Translations under genes and position numbers: made by a program
Notes under the pieces: model-generated
Told to the model about the DNA's origin: nothing
Seen by the model: the letters and a program-made list of their open reading frames with translations, nothing else
Databases searched by the model: none
From: Spirochaetaceae bacterium
GTDB lineage: Bacteria > Spirochaetota > Spirochaetia > Treponematales > Rectinemataceae
Assembly (NCBI GenBank): GCA_016794765.1
Contig: JAEUJG010000219.1
Location: 1-13,318, forward strand
Direction: 5' to 3'
DNA length: 13,318 bases
Shown here: piece after piece, positions 1 to 5,627 of the stretch
Layout of the letters: each line of letters begins with the position of its first letter
Numbering within the stretch: position 1 is the stretch's first letter

Positions 1-553
1 GAAGATCCCCTTCTCCGGGAGCCTCTACATCGAGCGCGACGATTTCCAGGAGATTCCGCCTCCCAAGTACTTCCGGCTTTTCCCGGGGAACTCGGTGCGG
101 CTCCGCTACGGCTACATCGTCACCTGCACGGGCTTCGACAAGGATCCCGCCACCGGCGAGATCACGGCCGTGCGTTGCGCCTACGATCCCGCGACCCGCG
201 GCGGCGACGCCCCGGACAACCGCAAGGTGAAGGGCACCATCCACTGGGTCTCCGCGGAGCACGCCGTTCCGATGGAGGCCCGCCTCTTCGACCACCTCTT
301 CCCCGCCGAGAGGCCCATGGACGTGCCCGTCGGCGTGGACTGGATCTCCACGATGAACAAGGATTCCCTCGAGGTCGTGAAGGGCGCCTTCGGCGAGCCT
401 TCGCTGGCCTCGGCCAAGGACGGCGACCGCTTCCAGTTCGAGCGCCTCGGCTATTTCGCCTGCGATCCGGATTCCAGGCCGGGAGCCCCCGTCTTCAACC
501 GCTCGGTCTCGCTCCGCGACACCTGGGCCAAGATCGAGAAGAAGGGCGGCTGA
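1..553 (+). CDS. glnS: Glutaminyl-tRNA synthetase, C-terminal part (5' truncated by window edge)
   Basis: The reading frame is open from base 2 and ends at TGA 551-553, giving about 183 residues with no start inside the window. The segment IPFSGSLYIERDDF, then PKYFRLFPGNSVRLRYGYIV and CTGFDKD, is the typical GlnRS C-terminal beta-barrel region that recognises the tRNA(Gln) anticodon. Further on, KVKGTIHWVSAEHAVP and the terminal FNRSVSLRDTWAKIEKK block are also characteristic of bacterial GlnRS. The enzyme charges tRNA(Gln) directly with glutamine in the cytoplasm, using ATP. The catalytic Rossmann domain with HIGH and KMSKS motifs must lie upstream of the window. A GTG at base 95 is internal and not the true start. 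The gene is followed within 25 bases by a strong terminator, so it ends its transcription unit. Identification is firm; the full length is unknown. Confidence 0.95.
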   Translation, partial: KIPFSGSLYIERDDFQEIPPPKYFRLFPGNSVRLRYGYIVTCTGFDKDPATGEITAVRCAYDPATRGGDAPDNRKVKGTIHWVSAEHAVPMEARLFDHLFPAERPMDVPVGVDWISTMNKDSLEVVKGAFGEPSLASAKDGDRFQFERLGYFACDPDSRPGAPVFNRSVSLRDTWAKIEKKGG

Positions 554-576
554 CCGGCCGCTCGCCCCGTGCCTTC

Positions 577-612
577 GAGCGGGAGCCCTTCGGGGTTCCC
601 GCTCTTTTTTTT
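577..612 (+). terminator. Strong intrinsic terminator after glnS
   Basis: GAGCGGGA (577-584) pairs with TCCCGCTC (597-604). The inner arm adds a G-T pair and CCC/GGG closing on a TTCG tetraloop (589-592), so the hairpin is about 12 bp. It is followed by eight T residues (605-612). The UUCG loop is an exceptionally stable RNA tetraloop. It lies 23 bases past the glnS stop and separates it from the sigma-factor operon. Confidence 0.95.
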
Positions 613-648
613 GCGGATTTGGCCCAACCAAAACGACGCGGAGGCCGT

Positions 649-657
649 ATGGTTTAA
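649..657 (+). promoter_or_regulatory. Possible two-codon leader ORF (ATG GTT TAA) with its own Shine-Dalgarno
   Basis: GGAGG at 640-644 is spaced 4 bases from ATG 649, which is followed by GTT and TAA. The ATG of the sigma factor lies 4 bases after this stop and 17 bases from the GGAGG, too far for normal use. Termination-reinitiation could therefore start the sigma factor. CGTATGG is also directly repeated at 646-652 and 659-665. This may be chance; a nine-base ORF carries little statistical weight. Confidence 0.3.
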
Positions 658-661
658 GCGT

Positions 662-1231
662 ATGGAAGATGGCGAGGCCGTGGCGCGGCCAGAGGGGAAG
701 GGCGATGCCGATCGCCGCTTCGAGGAGCTTGGGCGGGAGTGGCTGCCGCGCGCCGCCGCCTACGCCCGCGCCTTCGGCGGCCTTTCCGCGGAGGACCGCG
801 AGGATCTCGCCGCGGAGGCGGTGGCCAAGGCCTGGCTCGCCATCGACGGCTACGACGAACGGCGTCCCTTCGCGCCCTGGTTCTTCGCCATAGTGCGCCG
901 GCTCACGCTCGACGCCCTGGACAGGAAACGGCGCGAGGGCGCCTTTGGAGGCGCCTCGTGCGGGATCGATCCGCTCGCGGAAGCCGTTTCCACCCATCGC
1001 GGCGCCGAGGAGGAGCTTCTCCGCAAGGAGACCGCCGGCTTCGTCGCTGGTTTCGTCGCGGGCCTCCCGCCGGCGGATCGGGAGCTTGCGAGCCTCGTCT
1101 ACGGCCAGGACCTGCGCCTGGCCGAGGCGGCCCGCGTCGCGGGAATGGCGGTGGGCACCGCCAAATGGCGGCTCTTCGAGATCAGGAAGGCCCTCAGGAA
1201 GGCCTGGGAGAGGGAGTATGGCGAGGCGTAA
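662..1231 (+). CDS. ECF-type sigma-70 family RNA polymerase sigma factor (sigma A of the window)
   Basis: A 189-residue protein with only regions 2 and 4, as in ECF (group 4) sigma factors. Region 2 spans about residues 20-92: EDREDLAAEAVAKAWLAI matches the core-binding helix, and PWFFAIVRRLTLDALDRKRR matches the -10-recognising region 2.3/2.4. Region 4 spans about residues 122-181: LPPADRELASLVYGQDL, then the HTH AEAARVAGMAVGTAKWRLFE that reads the -35. It directs core RNA polymerase to a small regulon. ATG 662 is chosen because the frame further upstream runs through the glnS terminator. The only good Shine-Dalgarno (GGAGG, 640-644) is badly spaced for this start. The 3' end overlaps the next gene by 14 bases, so the two are probably translationally coupled, as is common for a sigma factor and its anti-sigma factor. 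The regulon and signal are unknown. Confidence 0.88.
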   Translation: MEDGEAVARPEGKGDADRRFEELGREWLPRAAAYARAFGGLSAEDREDLAAEAVAKAWLAIDGYDERRPFAPWFFAIVRRLTLDALDRKRREGAFGGASCGIDPLAEAVSTHRGAEEELLRKETAGFVAGFVAGLPPADRELASLVYGQDLRLAEAARVAGMAVGTAKWRLFEIRKALRKAWEREYGEA

Positions 1232-1694
1232 CCCCCGGCGGGGCTTCGATCCGGAGGCGGCTCTTAGGGCCCATTTCGCGGCGGAACTCGACGCGGAGCG
1301 GCGGGAAGCGGCGCGCCGCGGAAGCCGGCTCCGGGAAAATACGGCGGTCGTCCCTGGGCCGTTCGCGCGGCCGAAGGCCACGAAGCCGGTGGCAACGCGT
1401 CCCGCGGCGGCGACGGGCGGGCCGGCAACGGGCCGCGGCCGCAAGGGCCGAAGGCTCGCCGAGTCCGCCTACGCCGCCGCGCTGGCCCTGGCCGTCGGCC
1501 TGTCGCTGGCGGGCGCCCGGGGGCTCGGCGGCCTCGGCGACGCGATAGCCGAAACAACGTTGCGCGGCGGCGGCGCCCGGGCGGTCGGCGAGGTTTTCGG
1601 ATCCGGCTTCGCGGCGGCGATCGAGGGCTTTGGCGCGCTGAAAGGCGCCGGTACGGCCGAAGGAGCCCCAAGGTCCTTCGGCAGGTTCAAATAA
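1218..1694 (+). CDS. Single-pass membrane protein, candidate regulator of the upstream sigma factor
   Basis: A 158-residue protein starting at ATG 1218 inside the sigma gene, preceded by a purine-rich GGGAGAGGGAG ribosome-binding region. Residues 1-80 are strongly basic and Ala/Arg-rich, ending in GRGRKGRRL. One hydrophobic segment at about 84-100 (AYAAALALAVGLSLAGA) would span the inner membrane. The basic N-side puts residues 1-80 in the cytoplasm by the positive-inside rule and leaves a small Gly/Ala-rich tail of about 55 residues outside. This topology and the overlap with the sigma gene fit a membrane anti-sigma factor. I see no ZAS zinc motif (HxxxCxxC) or other recognised anti-sigma domain, so the role is inferred from context only. 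The gene is coding by frame continuity and coupling, but low complexity makes homology hard to judge. The next gene begins 16 bases downstream. Confidence 0.7.
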   Translation: MARRNPRRGFDPEAALRAHFAAELDAERREAARRGSRLRENTAVVPGPFARPKATKPVATRPAAATGGPATGRGRKGRRLAESAYAAALALAVGLSLAGARGLGGLGDAIAETTLRGGGARAVGEVFGSGFAAAIEGFGALKGAGTAEGAPRSFGRFK

Positions 1695-1710
1695 GAGCAA
1701 GGAGGCTTGC

Positions 1711-2166
1711 ATGAAGGTCAAGTTTTTCATCGGGGTATTTTTCGTCGCGGCGATAAGCGGCGGAGTCGTCATCATTTCCGGGGGCAGGCTTTCGCTTTTC
1801 ATCGACGTGCCGACCCTGCTCGTGATCCTGGTCATCCCAGCGGCCATCGCCTTCGCTTCCTGGCCGGTCAAGGACATCGGCAGGGCCTTTTCGGCGCCTT
1901 TCGACGCGGACGCCGGACGCGGGGAACTCGAGAAGTCGCGGCTCTTCTTCGAGTCGCTCAGGCAGTGGATCCTCGCGGCGGCGCTGCTTGGCACCATGGT
2001 CGGCCTCGTCTCCATCCTCGCCTTCGCCGACGCGAAGAACCTGGACAAGCTCGGACGGAACCTCGCGGTCATGCTCCTCTGCCTCACGAACTCCCTTTTC
2101 CTCTTCCTGATCCTGCCCTTGCCCTTCGAGGCCCTCGCCAAGCGCCGGCTGGCCGAGTTGAACTGA
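1711..2166 (+). CDS. Small MotA/TolQ/ExbB-like four-TM membrane protein
   Basis: A 151-residue protein with a strong AAGGAGG ribosome-binding site six to seven bases before ATG 1711. Four hydrophobic segments are visible at about 4-23, 33-51, 87-106 and 117-136. RLSLFIDVPTLLVILVIPA resembles the MotA N-terminal segment with its F-D-x-P-S/T-L motif. ALLGTMVGLVSILAFAD, then LGRNLAVMLLCLTN and LPLPFEALAKR, resemble TM3-TM4 of MotA, the inner-membrane proton-channel stator subunit. The protein is about half the usual MotA length; the cytoplasmic loop between TM2 and TM3 is only about 35 residues, far shorter than the torque-generating loop of a real stator. No MotB/ExbD-type partner is encoded nearby. 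It therefore probably shares the fold but not the flagellar role. It is the third gene of the sigma-factor operon and a possible membrane effector of it. Confidence 0.75.
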   Translation: MKVKFFIGVFFVAAISGGVVIISGGRLSLFIDVPTLLVILVIPAAIAFASWPVKDIGRAFSAPFDADAGRGELEKSRLFFESLRQWILAAALLGTMVGLVSILAFADAKNLDKLGRNLAVMLLCLTNSLFLFLILPLPFEALAKRRLAELN

Positions 2167-2170
2167 AAGC

Positions 2171-2200
2171 TCGACGGTTGGGCCTTCCGGTAAGTATCTT
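2171..2200 (+). promoter_or_regulatory. Putative promoter of the rhodanese gene, apparently leaderless
   Basis: TCGACG (2171-2176) as -35, an 18-base spacer and TATCTT (2195-2200) as -10. Six bases (AAAGCC) then separate the -10 from ATG 2207, so transcription would begin at or next to the start codon. No Shine-Dalgarno is present. The same layout recurs before pepF (3675-3703). Each hexamer matches the sigma-70 consensus at 4 of 6. Confidence 0.5.
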
Positions 2201-2206
2201 AAAGCC

Positions 2207-2635
2207 ATGAAGACACGAACATTTGCCGGAAGGTTCCTTGTCGCCCTGGCCCTCGCGGCGGCGCTCCCCGCCACCGCGATCGCGGCGGCCCCCGCGGCCC
2301 CGTCGTCCGCGCGCCCGGCCTGGGCGGCGCTACCCGCCCGCCTCGACGAGAAGCGACTCGCCGCCTTGCTCGCCGACAAATCCTCGGGGATATTGCTCCT
2401 CGACGTGCGGACAGCGGAGGAGTTCGCGGCCGGCCGCATTCCCGGAGCCCTTCTCCATCCCTACGACGGCATCGAGACCTCGTTCCGAGAGCCGGACAAG
2501 TCCCGCCCCATCGTGGTCTATTGCCGCAGCGGCCGCCGCTCCGCCATCGCCGCGGAGTCGCTCAGGCGCATGGGATACTCGAACGTCTCCGACTTCGGCG
2601 GCCTGGATCGCTGGTCGGGCAAGCTCGAACGATAG
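2207..2635 (+). CDS. Secreted (periplasmic) single-domain rhodanese-like protein
   Basis: A 142-residue protein. Residues 1-27 form a Sec signal peptide: basic MKTRTFAGR, hydrophobic FLVALALAAALPA, likely cleavage near AIA-AAP. The rhodanese domain covers about residues 46-140: LLLDVRTAEEFAAGRIPGAL (63-82) is the conserved substrate-domain motif, VVYCRSGRRS carries the catalytic Cys106 in a six-residue CRSGRR active loop, and MGYSNVSDFGGLDRW is the typical C-terminal block. Such domains carry a persulfide on the cysteine and transfer sulfane sulfur; the loop length fits sulfur transfer rather than a Cdc25-like phosphatase. It is probably exported to the periplasm. It lies 40 bases after the MotA-like gene but has its own promoter-like sequence, so it may be independent of the sigma operon. 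The physiological acceptor is not evident. Confidence 0.88.
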   Translation: MKTRTFAGRFLVALALAAALPATAIAAAPAAPSSARPAWAALPARLDEKRLAALLADKSSGILLLDVRTAEEFAAGRIPGALLHPYDGIETSFREPDKSRPIVVYCRSGRRSAIAAESLRRMGYSNVSDFGGLDRWSGKLER

Positions 2636-2743
2636 TACCTGTTCCGCCGGGCGCCGCGACGTCGATCTTGTGGCCGGCGAAGAAGCACGGACCGGGCGGT
2701 CCGAGGACGCAAGCTCCCCGGGCCGCCCGATACCGTCGCGTGG

Positions 2744-3097
2744 TCAGGTCGCCCCCGGCTCCTCGGTTTTTCCCTCGTCCATCTTTTCCTTGAGTTCGTC
2801 CTTCCAGCATTCCTGATCCCGCTTGCCCCTCGGTCCGCGATGACCCCGCGGTCCGCCGCCGGGGCCGTAGCCGGGCTTGAGAAGGATGTGCGAAAGGAGG
2901 ACGAGTCCCCACCCTTGCCAGTAGCTGATCGTCGGCAGCTTGAAGATCGCCGGCATGAGCCAGTTCCAGAGCAACATCACCACCCAACCGAAGACGAAGG
3001 CCAGTACGACCGCCAAGGCCGTGCCGCCCGCGATCATCCCCGCGATTTGCAGGGGGGAAAATCTCCCCTTCCCGAAGGGACCATGTTTTCCGTTCAT
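2744..3097 (-). CDS. Small two-TM membrane protein, partner gene of an ECF sigma factor
   Basis: A 117-residue protein preceded by a perfect AGGAGG seven bases before its ATG, 10 bases after the sigma-factor stop, so it is the second gene of that operon. TM1 lies at about residues 17-46 (IAGMIAGGTALAVVLAFVFG onwards) and a second hydrophobic stretch at 58-73 (WQGWGLVLLSHILL). The core FGWVVMLLWNWLMPAIFKLP followed by ISYWQGWGLVLLSHIL is a pattern I recognise from small uncharacterised membrane proteins encoded beside ECF sigma factors. The tail is a Gly/Arg-rich linker (76-92), then a charged helix with one Cys (CWKDELKEKMDEG). It carries no recognised anti-sigma domain. A role in sensing an envelope or membrane signal for the sigma factor is inferred from the pairing only. 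Confidence 0.8.
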   Translation of the reverse strand: MNGKHGPFGKGRFSPLQIAGMIAGGTALAVVLAFVFGWVVMLLWNWLMPAIFKLPTISYWQGWGLVLLSHILLKPGYGPGGGPRGHRGPRGKRDQECWKDELKEKMDEGKTEEPGAT

Positions 3098-3107
3098 CGA
3101 AGACCTC

Positions 3108-3617
3108 CTAGACGTATGATTCCAGCGTTCGCCTGAGCCTCGCCAGCGCGTAGCGCTTCCGCGCCGCGAGGGTGTCGGGCGGCGTTCCGGTCCGCGCCGC
3201 GATGGATGCGAAGCTTTCGCCCCGCAGGGCCTGCGCCTCGATGACCTCCCTTTGTCCGGGCGGGAGCCGGGTTATGGCTTCCGCGAGCGCCTCGAGGAGC
3301 TCTTCCCGCTCGAGGGCGTCGTGCGCGCCCGCGAGCGCCTCGTCCACCACGCCTTCAAAGTCGTCCTCGGCGAGGGACGGCCGCTTGGAGCGGGATCGCC
3401 AGGCGTCGATGACGGCGTTGCGCGCCGAGCGCCAGAGCCAGGCGCCCAGGTCGCGCACCGGCTCGAGGGAGTCGAGGTTAGCCAGGGCACGGAGGAAGAC
3501 CTCGTGGGCCAGGTCCTCCGCGGTCTCGCGGTCGAGCTTCGTGCCGAGCCAGGCCCGGAGGCGTGCGCCCTCGGCCTCGTAGGCGCCTTCGAGGCGCCGT
3601 TTTCCGTCATCGTCCAT
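3108..3617 (-). CDS. ECF-type sigma-70 family RNA polymerase sigma factor (sigma B of the window)
   Basis: A 169-residue protein with the two-domain ECF layout. Region 2 is at about residues 12-80: ETAEDLAHEVFLRALANL (core binding) and LGAWLWRSARNAVIDAWRSR (-10 recognition). Region 4 is at about 105-165: ITRLPPGQREVIEAQALRGE, then HTH SFASIAARTGTPPDTLAARK and a final basic helix. It is only distantly similar to the other sigma factor of the window and belongs to a different ECF group. The start is uncertain: GTG 3620 and ATG 3617 are adjacent, and the only ribosome-binding-like GAGG is within two bases of the ATG, unusually close. No later in-frame start would leave region 2 intact. It leads a two-gene operon with the small membrane protein and is divergent from pepF. 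An AT-rich stretch with a palindrome lies upstream. Confidence 0.9.
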   Translation of the reverse strand: MDDDGKRRLEGAYEAEGARLRAWLGTKLDRETAEDLAHEVFLRALANLDSLEPVRDLGAWLWRSARNAVIDAWRSRSKRPSLAEDDFEGVVDEALAGAHDALEREELLEALAEAITRLPPGQREVIEAQALRGESFASIAARTGTPPDTLAARKRYALARLRRTLESYV

Positions 3618-3647
3618 CACCTCTACAGACGCGCGTCCGGGCGAATT

Positions 3648-3657
3648 TGTCTAGACA
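3648..3657. promoter_or_regulatory. Perfect 10-bp palindrome in the divergent sigma/pepF intergenic region
   Basis: TGTCTAGACA reads identically on both strands. It sits in an AT-rich island (about 3644-3672, also containing the palindrome AAAATTTT at 3664-3671) within GC-rich DNA. It is about 30 bases upstream of the sigma-factor start and 17 bases upstream of the pepF -35. It could be an operator for a dimeric regulator; nothing in the sequence identifies the protein. Confidence 0.35.
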
Positions 3658-3674
3658 TATACGAAAATTTTCCC

Positions 3675-3703
3675 TCGACCGTCCGCCGGAATGCCTTTAC
3701 AAT
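3675..3703 (+). promoter_or_regulatory. pepF promoter placing transcription start at the ATG (leaderless mRNA)
   Basis: TCGACC (3675-3680, 4 of 6 matches to TTGACA), exactly 17 bases, then TACAAT (3698-3703, 5 of 6 matches to TATAAT). The pepF ATG at 3710 is six bases beyond the -10, the normal distance to +1. The bases before the ATG (GCCCCC) hold no Shine-Dalgarno. Together these suggest a leaderless transcript. Confidence 0.7.
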
Positions 3704-3709
3704 GCCCCC

Positions 3710-5512
3710 ATGAGCGAAACCAAACTTCTTGACCGGTCCAGCGTGGACAAGCGCTATCTTTGGAACGCCGAGAGCGTGTATTCCGACCGCGCCGCCTGGC
3801 GAGCCGAGCTCGAGGCCCTCAAGGCCGCGATGCCGGGCCTCGCCGCCCGCGCCGGCACGATCGCCTCCGGGGGCGCCGCCGGCCTCGCCGGCTTCATGGA
3901 GAACATGCTCGCCGTCATGGACCGGACGGGCAAGCTCTACGTCTACGCCTCGATGTCCCAGGCGGTGGACTCGGGCGACGTCGAGGCCCAGGGCATGAAC
4001 GGCCAGGCCGCCGGAGTCTTCGGCCAGTTCATGGCATCCGTGGCCTTCCTCGATCCCGAACTCCTCGCCCTCGGCAAGGAAAAGCTCGATTCCTGGATCG
4101 CCGCGGAACCGCGGCTCGCCGTCTACCGCCATTACGTTGAGAACCTGTTCCGCAAGCAGGCCCACGTCCGCTCCGCCGAGGTGGAGGAAGTGCTCGGCCT
4201 CGTCTTCGAGGTCTTCCAGAGCGCCGACAACACGCACGACATGCTCATCGACGCCGACATGAAGTTCGCCCCCGCCTCCGACGGCTCCGAGGTCGCCCAG
4301 GGCACGATCGACAAGCTCCTCGGCAGCCCCGACCGCGAGGTCCGGCGCTCGGCCTGGCGGAGCTACTGCGACGGCCACATCGCCCACGAGAACACGCTCG
4401 CCTCGGCCCTCGCGACCGCGGTCAAGCGCGACGTCTTCAACGCCCGCGCCCGCCGCTTCGATTCCTCCATCGAAGCCGCCCTCTTCGAGAGCAACATCCC
4501 CCGCGCCGTCTTCGACAGCACGATCGACACCTTCAAGAAGAACCTTCCCGTCTGGCACCGTTACTGGCGCGTCCGCCGCGAGGCCCTCGGCGTGGAAAAG
4601 CTCGAGCACTGCGACATCTGGGCGCCCATCGCCAAGGTCCAGCCCAAGGTCCCCTACGAGAAGGCCGTGGAATGGATCGGCGCAGCCCTCGAGCCCCTCG
4701 GCCCCGAATACGTGACCACCCTCAAGAACGGCTGCCTCCGCGACCGTTGGGTGGACGTCCTGCCGACCGTCGGCAAGAGTTCCGGCGCCTTCTCCACCGG
4801 CTGGAAGGGCATGTCGCCCTTCATCAAGATGCAGTACGTGGACGACCTCTCCTCCATGAGCACCCTCGCGCACGAGCTCGGCCACTCGATGCACAGCTGG
4901 CACACCTGGAAGAACCAACCCTCGATCTACTCGGACTATTCGATCTTCGTCGCGGAGGTCGCCTCCAACTTCAACCAGGCGATGGTCCGAGCGCGCCTTT
5001 TCGACCTCGAAAAGGATCCGCAGTTCCAGATCGCGCTGATCGAAGAGGCTATGGACAATCTCCACCGCTATTTCTTCATCATGCCGACCCTGGCGCGTTT
5101 CGAGCTCGAGATGCACGACCGGATCGAAAAAGGCGCCGGCGCCACGGCCGGGGACATGAACGGCCTCATGGCCGACCTGTTCGCCGAAGGCTACGGCGGG
5201 GAGCTGGAGATCGACCGCCACCGCGAGGGCTCGACCTGGGCCCAGTTCAGCCACCTCTACATGAATTTCTACGTCTTCCAGTACGCGACCGGCATCGGCG
5301 CGGCCCACGCCCTCGCCGCGCCCATCCTCGCGGGCGAGGCCGGCGCGGCCGCCCGCTACCTCGAGTTCCTCGGGGCCGGCTCCTCCGACTATCCGGTCGA
5401 CGTGCTCCGCCGCGCCGGCGCCGACATGCGCGGCCCGGCCGCCCTCGAGAAGTGCTTCGAGGTGATCGGCGGCCTCGTCGACCGGTTGGAGAAGCTGACC
5501 GCGGGTAACTGA
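3710..5512 (+). CDS. pepF: Oligoendopeptidase F family zinc metallopeptidase (M3 family)
   Basis: A 600-residue protein, the usual length for PepF/M3B peptidases. The zinc site is intact: HELGH at residues 388-392 within STLAHELGHSMHSWH (His388, Glu389, His392), and Glu416 in VAEVASNFNQ as the third ligand. The downstream FMPTLARFELEMHD-type segment (here FIMPTLARFELEMHDRIE) and WAQFSHLYMNFYVFQYATG are also family-typical. The N-terminal helical lobe (about residues 10-200, with DRSSVDKRYLWNAESVYSD) caps the channel that admits only oligopeptides. No signal peptide is present, so it acts in the cytoplasm, degrading short peptides. ATG 3710 fits the family N-terminus; upstream in-frame sequence lies in the divergent sigma gene. 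It has its own promoter and terminator and is therefore monocistronic. Confidence 0.96.
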   Translation: MSETKLLDRSSVDKRYLWNAESVYSDRAAWRAELEALKAAMPGLAARAGTIASGGAAGLAGFMENMLAVMDRTGKLYVYASMSQAVDSGDVEAQGMNGQAAGVFGQFMASVAFLDPELLALGKEKLDSWIAAEPRLAVYRHYVENLFRKQAHVRSAEVEEVLGLVFEVFQSADNTHDMLIDADMKFAPASDGSEVAQGTIDKLLGSPDREVRRSAWRSYCDGHIAHENTLASALATAVKRDVFNARARRFDSSIEAALFESNIPRAVFDSTIDTFKKNLPVWHRYWRVRREALGVEKLEHCDIWAPIAKVQPKVPYEKAVEWIGAALEPLGPEYVTTLKNGCLRDRWVDVLPTVGKSSGAFSTGWKGMSPFIKMQYVDDLSSMSTLAHELGHSMHSWHTWKNQPSIYSDYSIFVAEVASNFNQAMVRARLFDLEKDPQFQIALIEEAMDNLHRYFFIMPTLARFELEMHDRIEKGAGATAGDMNGLMADLFAEGYGGELEIDRHREGSTWAQFSHLYMNFYVFQYATGIGAAHALAAPILAGEAGAAARYLEFLGAGSSDYPVDVLRRAGADMRGPAALEKCFEVIGGLVDRLEKLTAGN

Positions 5513-5540
5513 TCCGCCGCCGACAGCCTCGGTTTTTTCC

Positions 5541-5570
5541 GGCCGTCCCGCCGCGGGACGGCCTTTCTTT
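5541..5570 (+). terminator. Intrinsic terminator of pepF
   Basis: GGCCGTCCCG (5541-5550) is a perfect inverted repeat with CGGGACGGCC (5554-5563), separated by three bases. In RNA the innermost pair probably opens to give a 9-bp stem with a five-base loop. TTTCTTT follows (5564-5570). It lies 28 bases past the pepF stop. There is no T-run on the other strand, so it works on + strand transcripts only. Confidence 0.9.
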
Positions 5571-5627
5571 CGGCGGAAGGATCGGGTAGAGTGACAAGCC
5601 CGGAATCCAATCCCGCGAGGCGGCCCG

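Noticed and set aside
569..661. Upstream start for the first sigma factor at 569
   Set aside because: The extension would translate through the glnS terminator hairpin and T-run, and it adds nothing to sigma region 2.
739..1548. Long open frame overlapping the first sigma factor and its neighbour
   Set aside because: An Arg-rich shadow frame with no domain; the sigma-factor regions 2 and 4 are clear in the other frame.
1711..2166. Calling the small four-TM protein a true flagellar motA
   Set aside because: It is about half the usual length with a very short cytoplasmic loop, no motB follows, and its neighbours are a sigma-factor module.
2688..2703. Hairpin CGGACC/GGTCCG between the convergent rhodanese and small membrane protein genes
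   Set aside because: Only six base pairs with no T-run on either side. An alternative pairing (2693-2699 with 2723-2729) is also weak, so I do not call a terminator.
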